Of a DNA stretch of 64,000 bases, positions 43,288 to 52,417 are shown one piece after another (the first letter of the stretch is position 1; every line of letters begins with the position of its first letter). The notes under the pieces were generated by a model that ran no database searches, had not been told where the DNA came from, and saw nothing but the letters and a program-made list of their open reading frames with translations. Both the position numbers and the translations under genes were made by a program. Source of the stretch: Pleurocapsa sp. PCC 7327 (lineage in GTDB: Bacteria; Cyanobacteriota; Cyanobacteriia; Cyanobacteriales; Microcystaceae); the NCBI RefSeq assembly GCF_000317025.1, contig NC_019689.1:4635501-4699500 (forward strand), written 5' to 3'.

Positions 43288-43740
43288 GCAGCGCTATTAA
43301 CTGTTCCTAAAAGATTGATTTTCGCTTTCTGCAATGCAGTTGGTACAATTTATATTGACATTCGGTATTTCGCTGGCATCGCCTTCCTAGAAGTGAATCC
43401 GGTAGAATAGCCAGTCGATTTGACAGGTTGTCCCAAAAGTATAAAATGTCATATCGAGCGTCGCGATCGCGAAGCGAAACATCTTATAGCATTCGCAATT
43501 GGCAATTATCAGTTCGCAATTGGGAATAGAGATGGATTCTAGCTAGAAATTCAATGTTTTTAGATTTTAATGGCGAATGGCGAATTATCAATTGCGAATT
43601 ATCAATTAGTCAGCAGCTCTGGGTGTAAGGCTTTTTCCTCGAGCATCTGTAGCGTTCTTTTTTAGAGATGGTCTTATAAAGTTATGGATTAGCCGATTCC
43701 CTGTAGCGATCGCGTCGAAAAAGAAGAGTCAGAATGGATA
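43288..43740. repeat. Repeat-rich spacer between polysaccharide blocks
   Basis: 453 bases without a supported gene. From about 43490 to 43605 there are repeated GCGAATT, CAATTGC and AATTATCAATT units in both orientations, such as AATTATCAATTGCGAATTA, the kind of heptamer-like short repeats also seen near 27785. The rest shows nothing I can name. Together with the coiled-coil gene and the next spacer, it divides the locus into two blocks. Confidence 0.55.
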
Positions 43741-44058
43741 TTAAGGATTGCCGATGAGTCCGAACAGCTTGGCAAATCCACCGAGAATAGCGACGATCAA
43801 ACCAATTAATACTCCTCGACTCAGGAATTCTTGATTTTCCATTCGTTTGTCGAGTCCATCGATCTTGGTTTTCACCGTTGCCATATCGATGCTTAATTTA
43901 TCTACCTTTTCATCAACCTTGTCTATCTTTTGCTCGAGCTTATCTAGCTTTTGCTCGAACTTTTCATCGGTTTTATCTATTTTTTGCTCAAGCTTATCTA
44001 GTTTTTGCTCAAATCTGTCTAAGTATTCTTTTAAGTCTTGTTCGATGGTTAGGCTCAT
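43741..44058 (-). CDS. Coiled-coil protein with C-terminal membrane anchor
   Basis: 105 residues. Residues 10-75 are a strong heptad coiled coil in which an 18-residue unit (FEQKLDKLEQKIDKTDEK) occurs twice in a row with one change, so the DNA is a 54-base tandem repeat. A single hydrophobic segment (LSRGVLIGLIVAILGGFAKLFGLIG) ends the protein. The family resembles short membrane-anchored coiled-coil proteins common in cyanobacteria, with no known function. It is on the minus strand between the two polysaccharide blocks, which suggests it is unrelated to them. Confidence 0.72.
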   Translation of the reverse strand: MSLTIEQDLKEYLDRFEQKLDKLEQKIDKTDEKFEQKLDKLEQKIDKVDEKVDKLSIDMATVKTKIDGLDKRMENQEFLSRGVLIGLIVAILGGFAKLFGLIGNP

Positions 44059-44169
44059 GAGTGTTACACTTCAATTAGGTCAAGAATTTTTCCTGTCCCC
44101 TAGTTACCCCTGGGGGGTTGTTTTTATTATCTCGTATTCGGCGAATGCCCTAGTGCAACCAAGCCAAAA

Positions 44170-44232
44170 TTGGAATTAAGCGTGAAACAAATAGCAGCAG
44201 CATTAGGTCGTTCAGTTGAACGAATTAGGTAG
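44170..44232 (+). pseudogene. Possible 3' remnant of a gene with a helix-turn-helix-like tail
   Basis: In one frame the sequence reads LELSVKQIAAALGRSVERIR and stops with TAG at 44230. This resembles the short C-terminal helical motif of Rpn-type recombination-promoting nuclease relatives (LSVEQIAEALGLS...). No matching upstream coding part is present in frame. It is too short to be sure and is offered as a relic only. Confidence 0.25.
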
Positions 44233-44370
44233 GTTTTTTAGGATTGCGATCGATCGCGCTAGCGGATTTGTTGTACCCTCCTAGATTCCATTACGTCGAT
44301 ATAGAAAGGTTCGGAACAAAGTGTGTTATCAGCCAATAATCTGTTAATTTTTAATAAAAGTTATTCAATC

Positions 44371-44400
44371 TTGACAGACATAATGTTATGCAAATATACT
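44371..44400 (+). promoter_or_regulatory. Sigma-70 promoter for the second polysaccharide block
   Basis: TTGACA (44371-44376) and TATACT (44395-44400) are separated by 18 bases, near the consensus. Transcription would start about 50 bases before the flippase ATG at 44459. The genes from there to 57841 are all on the plus strand with small gaps or overlaps, so this may drive the whole block. Confidence 0.65.
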
Positions 44401-44458
44401 CTCTGCTAGGAACAAGAATTAAAATTAACGAGACTGATGGTAGCTGTAGCAAAGTGTG

Positions 44459-45814
44459 ATGTTTAAAAAATTGGCTCAGGTCAATCAAAAGCTTAGCCCT
44501 GAGTTACGCAAGGTGATTGGAAATATAGGATGGCTATCGGTAGAAAAAATCTTCACGATTGTAATGTCTTTATTTGTGGGGATTTATACGATCCGATATC
44601 TTGGAACGGAAAGCTTCGGCAAACTCAGTTACGGTGTTAGCTTTGTGAGTTTATTTGAGGCAATTGCTAAGTTAGGGTTGGATGGAATCGTAATCCGCAA
44701 TTTAGTCCAAAAAGAAGAGTCAATCCAAGAAATATTAGGTACGGCTTTTGTACTGAAGCTTATTGGTAGTTTAGTGACGATTGTCTTGGTTGGCTGTGCT
44801 GCCTTCACTTTCAACCATGATTCTCAACTTCGCTGGATAATTCTCATTATTGCTGTTGGATTATTATTTAGCTCTTTTGATGCGATTGATTATTGGTTTC
44901 AGTCAAAAGTCAAGTCAGGTGCGATCGCAATAACGAGAAGCTTTCAACTAATTTTAAGTTCATTAGCTCGGATATTATTTATCGTACTTGGACTTCCTTT
45001 GATAGCATTTGTTTGGTTAATTTTGGCAGATGTTATCTTAAAGGCAATTGGTATGATTTGGATTTATACAAAGAGCGATCGATCAATTTTACGCTGGAAA
45101 TTCAATGGGTCAAAAGCCATAGAAATGCTTAAAGATTCATGGCCGCTCATCTTTTCTGGTCTAACGATTGCTCTTTATATGAAAATCGATCAAGTAATGC
45201 TAGGTAATATGACAAGCAATGAAGAGGTAGGGAATTATGCAGCAGCAGTGAGATTATCAGAAGTTTGGTATTTTATTCCAATGGTAATTTGCTCTTCTGT
45301 ATTTCCAGCAATTCTTCGTGCAAAAATCAGAAGTAAGCACGAATATTATTCTAAATTACAACAACTATACGATTTAATGGCATGGATTTCATTATTAGTG
45401 GCAATACCGATGACATTTGGCTCAGAAATTTTGATGACTGCCTTGTTAGGCGAGCCTTACAAAAGAGCAGGAGAGATTTTAGCCTTGCACATCTGGGCAG
45501 GACTATTTGTATTTTTAGGTGTCGCTGTTAGCCAATGGTGGATGGCAGAAAACTTGACGAAGTTTAGCGCTATATCAACATCATTGGGAGCTGGAACTAA
45601 TATCGTATTAAATTTTTTATTAATCCCATCTTATGGTGGTGTGGGAGCAGCAATAGCAACTATCATATCTTATGCCATTGCTTCTCATGTCTTATGTCTT
45701 ATTTGTCCTTTTACCTTTAAAACTGGCTGGATGCTAACTAAGGCTTTATTTGTGCCGCTACGAATCTCTAAAAATTTAACCTACCTCAGTCAGTTAAAAA
45801 AATATATAGTTTAA
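44459..45814 (+). CDS. Flippase, MOP superfamily (Wzx/RfbX-like)
   Basis: 451 residues from ATG at 44459; a GTG directly before it would add one residue. About twelve to fourteen hydrophobic segments. The N-terminus NIGWLSVEKIFTIVMSLFVGIYTIRYLGTESFGKLSYGVSF is classic for O-antigen unit flippases, as is LGNMTSNEEVGNYAAAVRLSE. It would move lipid-linked repeat units from the cytoplasmic to the outer face. It heads the second block, behind the promoter at 44371. It belongs to a different branch from the flippase at 37584. Confidence 0.9.
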   Translation: MFKKLAQVNQKLSPELRKVIGNIGWLSVEKIFTIVMSLFVGIYTIRYLGTESFGKLSYGVSFVSLFEAIAKLGLDGIVIRNLVQKEESIQEILGTAFVLKLIGSLVTIVLVGCAAFTFNHDSQLRWIILIIAVGLLFSSFDAIDYWFQSKVKSGAIAITRSFQLILSSLARILFIVLGLPLIAFVWLILADVILKAIGMIWIYTKSDRSILRWKFNGSKAIEMLKDSWPLIFSGLTIALYMKIDQVMLGNMTSNEEVGNYAAAVRLSEVWYFIPMVICSSVFPAILRAKIRSKHEYYSKLQQLYDLMAWISLLVAIPMTFGSEILMTALLGEPYKRAGEILALHIWAGLFVFLGVAVSQWWMAENLTKFSAISTSLGAGTNIVLNFLLIPSYGGVGAAIATIISYAIASHVLCLICPFTFKTGWMLTKALFVPLRISKNLTYLSQLKKYIV

Positions 45815-45826
45815 AAAAATGTCATT

Positions 45827-46669
45827 ATGTTGAAAAGTAAAATTAAACAAAAAATTTGGATTCTATTAAGATGGGTGTTCGCAAGAAAAAAATTCTATCG
45901 TTTAAATAAAATTCTATATCAACTAAGCTTAAATGGTTTAGGTATTTTAAATTATGAAAACAAGCGAGTTAGTGGAGAGTATAATTTCCTAGCAACAGTT
46001 GTAAAAAATCTTGACAAGAATGCAGTTGTCCTAGATATAGGAGCCAATATAGGAGAGTATTCAAATTTAATCAAAAAAATGAGACCAGATACACAACTTT
46101 TCGCTTTTGAACCTCATCCTAAGACTTTTAAAATTCTAGAAAAGCATGCAAAATTACATAATTATTGTGCTTTCAATTTAGCCTGCGGCAAAGAAAAGGC
46201 AAAATTAAAATTATATGATTACGAGGAATTAAATGGATCGCAACATGCTTCTCTTTTTAGTGAAGTTATAGAAGAAATTCATGGCAGCAAATTTATTGAA
46301 TATGAAATAGAAGTTATAAATTTGGATAGCTTTATCAAAGAGCAAAATATTAAAAAAATTAATTTTATTAAAATTGATGTTGAAGGTAATGAGTATAGCG
46401 TTCTAGAAGGACTTTATGAGGCAATAAAAAATAATCTTGTTGAAATAATTCAATTTGAGTTTAATGAAATGAATGTTGTTAGTAGAAGTTTTTTTAAAGA
46501 TTTTTATGGAATATTATCCGAATATACATTGTTTAGAATGCTTCCTGACGGAATTGTTCCATTAGAAAAGTATAATCCACTCTTTTGTGAAATTTATGCT
46601 TTTCAAAATATAGTAGCAATACATAAAAAATTAAATTGCGTATCTAAAAAGATGGATATCGTAGTTTAA
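45827..46669 (+). CDS. FkbM-family methyltransferase
   Basis: 280 residues. SAM motif I is VVLDIGANIGEYS; QLFAFEPHPKTFKIL follows as the adenosine-binding strand. The FkbM hallmark NFIKIDVEGNEYSVLEG is at about 180-200. FkbM enzymes methylate hydroxyl groups of sugars or polyketides. The coding sequence is very AT-rich, with many AAA and TTA codons, clearly unlike the hem and rim genes of this window, which points to recent transfer. It begins 13 bases after the flippase. Confidence 0.88.
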   Translation: MLKSKIKQKIWILLRWVFARKKFYRLNKILYQLSLNGLGILNYENKRVSGEYNFLATVVKNLDKNAVVLDIGANIGEYSNLIKKMRPDTQLFAFEPHPKTFKILEKHAKLHNYCAFNLACGKEKAKLKLYDYEELNGSQHASLFSEVIEEIHGSKFIEYEIEVINLDSFIKEQNIKKINFIKIDVEGNEYSVLEGLYEAIKNNLVEIIQFEFNEMNVVSRSFFKDFYGILSEYTLFRMLPDGIVPLEKYNPLFCEIYAFQNIVAIHKKLNCVSKKMDIVV

Positions 46670-46692
46670 TTACTTTTGCTCAAAATTTAGCA

Positions 46693-47586
46693 ATGAGAAC
46701 ACCTGTCGCCTTCCTGATATTTAATAGACCAGATACGACTAAGAGAGTATTTGAAGCTATTCGTCAGGCAAAACCATCAAAGCTTTTAGTTGTCGCAGAT
46801 GGTCCTCGTAAAAATCGACCTGATGATAAGAAAAAATGTGCTGATGCTAGAGCTGTTATCGAGCGCGTTGACTGGGATTGCCAAGTTCTGACTAATTATT
46901 CTGACACTAATTTAGGATGCAAGCAAAGAGTATCGAGTGGATTGGATTGGGTATTTAGTCAAGTTGAAGAAGCAATTATCATCGAAGATGATTGCATTCC
47001 TCATCTTAGCTTTTTTCGGTTTTGTGAAGAGTTACTCGAATATTATCGAGACGAAGAAAAAGTTTGGCATATTGCTGGAACTAATCTAACACCAATTAGC
47101 GATTTGAAATCAAGTTTTTTATTCTCTCGATTAGTCCCAATTTGGGGATGGGCAACCTGGAAAAGGGCATGGCAACATTATGATATTGAAATGAAGTTAT
47201 GGTCAAAATATAAGCATAGTGAAGATCTTAAATATTTTGGTAGCCAACAGCAAAATGTTTATCAAGTTTTTGAAAATAATTATCATAGTCTTATAGATAC
47301 TTGGGATGGTCAATGGGCTTTTAGTTGTGTAGCCCATCAAAGTCTTTCTATTATTCCCAAAACCAATCTAGTAACGAATATTGGTTTTAGATCGGATGCT
47401 ACTCACACAAAAGGCAAGAGTAAGTTTGCTTCTATTCCAGTTCGAGGTCTAGACTTTCCCCTAGTAAAACCTTTGAATATGATTCCCAATCAAGAATTTG
47501 ATGAAAAATTCTTAAGCTTTCTGAATGGCTCTGAATTTAGTTTGGTTAGTAAAATTAAACAACTTATTCGGAAAACCGTATTATGA
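46693..47586 (+). CDS. GT2-type glycosyltransferase (GNT-I/HlpA-like)
   Basis: 297 residues. Begins TPVAFLIFNRPDTTKRVFEAI, with LLVVADGPRKNRPDD, NLGCKQRVSSGLDWVF and the metal motif IIIEDDCIPHLSFFRFCEELL. WGWATWKRAWQHYD completes the pattern of this GT-A group, often annotated as hemolysin-like HlpA in sugar clusters. It is cytoplasmic. The stop overlaps the next gene's start (ATGA), so translation is likely coupled. Confidence 0.85.
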   Translation: MRTPVAFLIFNRPDTTKRVFEAIRQAKPSKLLVVADGPRKNRPDDKKKCADARAVIERVDWDCQVLTNYSDTNLGCKQRVSSGLDWVFSQVEEAIIIEDDCIPHLSFFRFCEELLEYYRDEEKVWHIAGTNLTPISDLKSSFLFSRLVPIWGWATWKRAWQHYDIEMKLWSKYKHSEDLKYFGSQQQNVYQVFENNYHSLIDTWDGQWAFSCVAHQSLSIIPKTNLVTNIGFRSDATHTKGKSKFASIPVRGLDFPLVKPLNMIPNQEFDEKFLSFLNGSEFSLVSKIKQLIRKTVL

Positions 47587-48329
47587 ACCAAAAACTCGAC
47601 TACAGTCGCTACTATCTAAAATGGCATTCTGATACACCCCAGCATACTCAAAGTATGAAGTCCTTTTATCAAAGCATGTTTTCTAGATTTCTACCTGCTG
47701 ATAGAAATCTTTCTATATTAGACATTGGCTGCGGCATGGGGTTTGCCTTACTAGCATTACAAGACATGGGATATTTAGATGTAAAAGGAATTGAAATTGA
47801 TGACGCACAAGTTAAATCTTGTCTTGAGAAAGGAATAAAAGTTATTAAAGTCGCTAATTCTATTGAATATCTAGCTAAAAAAAACAATAGTTATGAATTG
47901 ATTTTATGCTTGGATGTGATCGAGCATATTCCCCACGAAAAACAATTAGAATTTGTTAAAGCTATTCAAACTTCTTTGAAACCGGGAGGTAAACTAATTT
48001 GTACTGTTCCTAATGCCAATTCGGGATTAGCAAGCCGATGGCGTTACAATGACTGGACTCATCATATTAGCTTTACAGAACATAGTTTAGACTTTTTGCT
48101 ATTTAATGCTGGTTTTGAGAAAATTGAAATTTATGAGACTGAATTTTTTAAAAATCCTGGCATTAAAGGTTTGATAAAAGTTAAACCCTTTCTTCATTGG
48201 TTACTATTTCTTTTAGTTCGTAGTCTCCGAAGATTGGAAATGATAGCCGAATTAGGCTGGGAACAAGGGAAAAACATTCCTCTGTCGCTTAACCTTTTAG
48301 CAACAGCAGAAAAACAAAAAACTTTATGA
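47583..48329 (+). CDS. Class I SAM-dependent methyltransferase
   Basis: 248 residues. Motif I is ILDIGCGMGFALLAL, followed by VKGIEIDDAQVKSC, the motif-II region LILCLDVIEHIPHEKQ and LKPGGKLICTVPNANS. HHISFTEHSLDFLLFNAGFEKIEIYETEFF is usual in the UbiE/COQ5-like enzymes of sugar clusters. A C-terminal hydrophobic patch (FLHWLLFLLVRSLRRL) may attach it to the membrane. It overlaps the GT2 gene before it by four bases and the HAD-domain gene after it by four bases. Confidence 0.88.
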   Translation: MNQKLDYSRYYLKWHSDTPQHTQSMKSFYQSMFSRFLPADRNLSILDIGCGMGFALLALQDMGYLDVKGIEIDDAQVKSCLEKGIKVIKVANSIEYLAKKNNSYELILCLDVIEHIPHEKQLEFVKAIQTSLKPGGKLICTVPNANSGLASRWRYNDWTHHISFTEHSLDFLLFNAGFEKIEIYETEFFKNPGIKGLIKVKPFLHWLLFLLVRSLRRLEMIAELGWEQGKNIPLSLNLLATAEKQKTL

Positions 48330-50314
48330 AAACAGTAGTTTATTCGTTCGATGTTTTTGATACAGTCCTAGTTCGTATCTGGGCTAAACCTACCGACCTG
48401 TTTTGGGAATTGGGTAACCAACTCCAGCAAAAAAAACTAATTACCATTTCAGTAGAAGCTTGGATGAACTTGAGAGTGGAAGCTGAAAGACAAGCCAGGA
48501 AAAAATCGGTGACAGAAGAAGTAACTATTGAAGAAATATATAAACCCCTCGCCGAATACCTAGATTGGTCATCAGATACTGTTGCCAGAGTTATCCAACA
48601 AGAAATAGATTTAGAACTTTTAAGTTTACGTCCTGTTCCAGAAATAAAAAAAAGAATTCAAGAACTTCATCAATGCCGGGAAAAAATAATTTATATTTCA
48701 GATATGTATCTCCCTAAAGAGGCAATCGAACTTTTTCTACAAAAAAATCAGCTTTGGGAAGATGGCGACCGATTGTATTTATCCTCAGAAATGAGATTGA
48801 CTAAAGCCTCGCGGAAACTGTTTGAGCGATGTTTGGATCAAGAATATCTTAAACCATATCAGTTGACTCACATAGGAGACAATTTATATTCCGATGTTAA
48901 AGTTCCTAAAAAGCTTGGTATTCAAACTAAACATTTCACTCAAACTCACCTAAACCGTTATGAAAAGCTAGTATCCGAAGCAATAGATGTGCCTCTAAAA
49001 TTCCGTTCGCTATTAGCTGGAACGAGTAGGTTAACCCGCCTGCAATGTCAGGAAAATAGCTTACACAAAAAAGTTATTTGGGATACAGCAGCAAGTGCGA
49101 TCGCACCAATCTTGTTTGGTTTCGTTTATTGGTGTTTAGAACAGGCGCAGCATCTAGGGATAAAAAGACTCTATTTCGTTGCTAGAGATGGTCAAGTTTT
49201 ACTAAAAATAGCTAAGATTATTTGTCATAATTGGAATTATGAGATTGATTGTCGATATTTGTACGGTTCTCGGCAAGCATGGCACTTTCCAGCTATTCAA
49301 GAAATTACAGAAAAAGAACTAGACTGGATATTCGATCCAACGTTATTTTTATCAGTAAAGTCAGTCTGTGAAAGGGTTAATCTTAACCCAGAAGAGATAA
49401 AAGATTGTCTTGTTAAAAATGGCTTTTTAGAAGAGGTTTGGAATATAAACTTAAACAAGCGCCAAAGAGAAGCTTTAAAAAGCTTATTTCAAAAGGTTGA
49501 AATATGCGATCGCATTGTAACCCGGGCAAAAGAGTATAGATTGAATGTGATTGGTTATTTTTGTGAAGAAGGATTAGGCGATAGAGTACCTTTTGGGATA
49601 GTTGATATCGGTTGGAATGGAAGGCTTCAGCGATCGCTTAGTAACCTACTTGCAACTGTGGATATGTACCCGGAAAATGGTGTGTGCGGATTTTATTTTG
49701 GCTTATCCCAGCGTTTAAAAGCTTATCCTATCGATCGATTATTAGCCTATTTTTCCGATCCAGACCGACCTTTAGAAAGAGATTATCTATGCTCTCACAG
49801 AGGTTTAATTGAAGTATTAGTATCTGCCGATCATGGCAGCACAGTAAAATTTGAGAAAAGTAGTGATAGTTACAGGCCAATTTTAAGGTCGAAACAAAAT
49901 GAATTAGCAATTAAATGGGGAATAGAAACATACCAAAGAGTTTTAGAAGAGTGGGTTGACAATTTTACTCTTAAAGTAGACAAATCTTTATGCAAAGCTA
50001 ATTATTTTCTAAGAATATCAGAATTGCTCATGACTGCTTTTTTCGAGCATCCAACTCCTGAAGAAGCACAAACATTTGGTAGTTTTTTATTGTCCGAAGA
50101 TCAAGCCGAAACTATTTATTATAGAATTGCTCCTTGTTATCATATCCATGAAGCTATTAAATTATTGATTTTAAGAAAAAACAAAAGTAATTTTGCCTGG
50201 CTGCCAGCATCAGCACTTCTCAGTGGTTCTATAGCAAGTTTTTTTTTAAAACTATACTTAATTCAATCGAAATTTAAAAGATATATAAAAGCTATAAAAT
50301 TTCAATCAAAATAA
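48326..50314 (+). CDS. HAD-superfamily hydrolase-domain protein of polysaccharide loci (COG5610-like)
   Basis: 662 residues. The N-terminal 215 residues form a HAD domain: motif I SFDVFDTVL (nucleophile D9), motif II YISDMYLP, and motif IV HIGDNLYSDV. The residue two after the nucleophile is Phe rather than Asp, which in other HAD groups argues against simple phosphatase chemistry. Residues about 245-660 form a second domain of unknown function, with LYFVARDGQVLLKIAKII and VDIGWNGRLQRSLSNLL. Proteins with this two-domain layout occur in bacterial polysaccharide loci. Reaction unknown. It overlaps the methyltransferase gene before it. Confidence 0.8.
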   Translation: MKTVVYSFDVFDTVLVRIWAKPTDLFWELGNQLQQKKLITISVEAWMNLRVEAERQARKKSVTEEVTIEEIYKPLAEYLDWSSDTVARVIQQEIDLELLSLRPVPEIKKRIQELHQCREKIIYISDMYLPKEAIELFLQKNQLWEDGDRLYLSSEMRLTKASRKLFERCLDQEYLKPYQLTHIGDNLYSDVKVPKKLGIQTKHFTQTHLNRYEKLVSEAIDVPLKFRSLLAGTSRLTRLQCQENSLHKKVIWDTAASAIAPILFGFVYWCLEQAQHLGIKRLYFVARDGQVLLKIAKIICHNWNYEIDCRYLYGSRQAWHFPAIQEITEKELDWIFDPTLFLSVKSVCERVNLNPEEIKDCLVKNGFLEEVWNINLNKRQREALKSLFQKVEICDRIVTRAKEYRLNVIGYFCEEGLGDRVPFGIVDIGWNGRLQRSLSNLLATVDMYPENGVCGFYFGLSQRLKAYPIDRLLAYFSDPDRPLERDYLCSHRGLIEVLVSADHGSTVKFEKSSDSYRPILRSKQNELAIKWGIETYQRVLEEWVDNFTLKVDKSLCKANYFLRISELLMTAFFEHPTPEEAQTFGSFLLSEDQAETIYYRIAPCYHIHEAIKLLILRKNKSNFAWLPASALLSGSIASFFLKLYLIQSKFKRYIKAIKFQSK

Positions 50315-50325
50315 TCTATTGTTAT

Positions 50326-51150
50326 ATGAAACTATTAAATATTGGTTGTGGTACTGTATTTCATTCAGCTTGGGTGAATGTTGATATAGTCTCTTCTTCA
50401 CCAGATGTTAAAGTTTGCGATATCCGAAAAAAATTGCCTTATCCTGATGCTGAATTTGATGCTTGTTATAGTTCTCATGTAATCGAACACCTCAAACAAG
50501 AAGAAGCAAATCAATTGCTAGCCGAGTCTTGGCGTATCCTTAAACCAAAAGGTGTTATTAGAGTTGTCGCTCCCAATCTTGAAGCGATAGTTAGAGAATA
50601 TTTGAAAGCTTTAGAAAAGGTTGAAGCTGGTGTTAAGGAAGCTGAATTAGATTATGATTGGATGATGCTAGAGCTTTACGATCAGGTAGTTCGTAGCTTT
50701 CGAGGAGGACAAATGGCTTGTTTTTTGGACAATCCTAATATTCTCAACAAAGATTTCGTGTTCTCTCGTATCGGTTACGAAGTAGAAAATCATGCAGCAA
50801 GGAAATTAGCAAAAAAATCTTTATGGGAGAAACTGAAAGCTGAAAATTTATTTTGGCTAATCCAAAAAGTGCGAAACAATATTGCTAAATATTTAGTCAC
50901 TATAGTAGCAGGTAGTGAAGCCAAACAGGCACTAGAAGAAGGGTTATTTCGTAATTCGGGTGAAATTCACCGTTGGATGTACGATCGCTTTTCATTACGA
51001 AGATTGCTTGAACGAACAGGGTTTGTAGATATTCGGGTTTGTCGTGCTGATGAGAGCAGAATTTTAGATTTTAATAGCTATAACTTGGATATAGTAGATG
51101 GCAAGGTTCGCAAACCAGATTCCTTGTTTATGGAAGCGATTAAGCCATGA
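50326..51150 (+). CDS. SAM-dependent methyltransferase-like protein
   Basis: 274 residues. KLLNIGCGTVFHSAWVNVDI is a shortened motif I; LPYPDAEFDACYSSHVIEHLKQEEANQLLAESWRILKPKGVIRVVAPNLEAIV is the typical mid-domain of small methyltransferases that modify sugars. A helical insert, residues about 90-220, is larger than usual. HRWMYDRFSLRRLLERTGF ends the domain. It begins 11 bases after the HAD gene stop and overlaps the next GT4 gene by four bases. Substrate unknown. Confidence 0.83.
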   Translation: MKLLNIGCGTVFHSAWVNVDIVSSSPDVKVCDIRKKLPYPDAEFDACYSSHVIEHLKQEEANQLLAESWRILKPKGVIRVVAPNLEAIVREYLKALEKVEAGVKEAELDYDWMMLELYDQVVRSFRGGQMACFLDNPNILNKDFVFSRIGYEVENHAARKLAKKSLWEKLKAENLFWLIQKVRNNIAKYLVTIVAGSEAKQALEEGLFRNSGEIHRWMYDRFSLRRLLERTGFVDIRVCRADESRILDFNSYNLDIVDGKVRKPDSLFMEAIKP

Positions 51151-52415
51151 AAATTTTACTTCTAAGTACCTATGACTGGCAAGGAGGGGCAGCCAAAGCA
51201 GCTTACAGACTTCATCAAGCACTGCGAAGAACTGGTATCGATTCTCAAATGCTAGTACAAAGTAAATTGAGTGACGAAGAGACTGTTATTACTTCGGCAA
51301 CTAAATTCCAAAAAGGACTGGCTAAATTAAAACCTTCTTTGGATATTCTGCCTCTAGGATTATATTCTGGGCGCGATCGCGTTACTTATTCCCTCCAATG
51401 GTTTCCAGATACTGTTGCTTCTCAAGTAGCTCAAATTAACCCTGATATTATTAACTTACATTGGATTAACGCGGGCTATCTACGGCTTGAAACTCTAGCA
51501 AAATTCAAAAAACCGATTGTTTGGACGCTCCATGATATGTGGCCTTTCACTGGAGGATGTCACTATAGTAGTGATTGCGATCGCTACACTAAATCCTGTG
51601 GTGCTTGTCCCCAATTACGTAGCACTAGGGAATGGGATATATCCCGTTGGGTTTGGCAGCGCAAAGCAAAAGCTTGGAACAATTGTAATCTTACTATTGT
51701 CACGCCTAGTAACTGGTTAGCTAAATGCGCTCAAGAGAGTTCTCTGTTTCAAAACTTTCGGATAGAAGTGATTCCTAACGGTTTAGACATCCAAAGATAT
51801 AAGCCAATTGATAAACAGTTAGCTAAAAATCTGCTGGGATTGCCTATAGATAAACAAATCATACTGTTTGGCGCGGTTAATGCAACGAGCGATCGCCGGA
51901 AAGGTTTTCATCTACTATTGCCAGCTTTGCAAACGCTCGATCGATCTCAATGGCAAGAGAAAATAGAGCTAGTTAGTTTTGGCGCTTCCCAACCCGTGGA
52001 ACCTCCAAATTTTGGTTTTAAGGCTAACTACTTAGGAAAGTTAAGCGATGAAATTTCTCTATCCTTGGTCTATGCGGCAGCAGATGTTTTTGTTGCTCCT
52101 TCACTTCAAGACAATTTACCCAATACGATTATGGAAGCTTTAGCCTGCGGCACTCCTTGCGTTGCTTTTGAGATTGGTGGAATGTCCGATATGATAGAAC
52201 ACAAGCAAAATGGATACCTAGCTCGACCTTATGAAGTAGGTGATTTAGCCAAGGGGATTACTTGGGTGTTAGAAGATAGGGAAGGGTGGAGAAAATTGTG
52301 CGATCGCGCTCGCGAGAAAGTTGAACAAGAATTCAGTCAAGAATTACAGACAAAGCGCTATTTATCATTATTCAGTCGGCTTTGTAGCCCAAAAAACTCA
52401 CAAATTCAACTTTAA
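51147..52415 (+). CDS. GT4-type glycosyltransferase
   Basis: 422 residues, GT-B fold. ILLLSTYDWQGGAAKAAYRLHQAL at the N-terminus, NLHWINAGYL, WTLHDMWPFTGGCHY with a Cys-rich loop (C-x5-C-x6-C-x2-C), VIPNGLDIQRYKP, and the donor site NTIMEALACGTPCVAFEIGGMSDMIEH. The Cys-rich loop after LHDMWPFTGGCHY is characteristic of one GT4 subgroup in exopolysaccharide loci and may bind a metal. It overlaps the gene before it (ATGA), and the polymerase gene starts 2 bases after its stop. Confidence 0.9.
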   Translation: MKILLLSTYDWQGGAAKAAYRLHQALRRTGIDSQMLVQSKLSDEETVITSATKFQKGLAKLKPSLDILPLGLYSGRDRVTYSLQWFPDTVASQVAQINPDIINLHWINAGYLRLETLAKFKKPIVWTLHDMWPFTGGCHYSSDCDRYTKSCGACPQLRSTREWDISRWVWQRKAKAWNNCNLTIVTPSNWLAKCAQESSLFQNFRIEVIPNGLDIQRYKPIDKQLAKNLLGLPIDKQIILFGAVNATSDRRKGFHLLLPALQTLDRSQWQEKIELVSFGASQPVEPPNFGFKANYLGKLSDEISLSLVYAAADVFVAPSLQDNLPNTIMEALACGTPCVAFEIGGMSDMIEHKQNGYLARPYEVGDLAKGITWVLEDREGWRKLCDRAREKVEQEFSQELQTKRYLSLFSRLCSPKNSQIQL

Positions 52416-52417
52416 TC

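Larger units (their letters stand above)
44059..44455. other. Intergenic region before the second polysaccharide block
   Basis: 397 bases. The left part holds a short tail resembling the end of a longer lost gene (see 44170-44232), and the right end holds the promoter at 44371-44400. Between these lies AT-rich sequence with one GCGATCGATCGCGC-type palindrome near 44249. No complete gene is supported. Confidence 0.45.

Noticed and set aside
43490-43610. Possible CRISPR array from repeated AATTATCAATT units
   Set aside because: The units are short, AT-rich and irregularly spaced; there are no unique spacers of constant length and no cas genes.
43847-44179. 110-codon plus-strand frame rich in Ser, Phe and Cys
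   Set aside because: It is the antisense of the tandem-repeat coiled-coil gene; the minus-strand protein has a clear heptad pattern.
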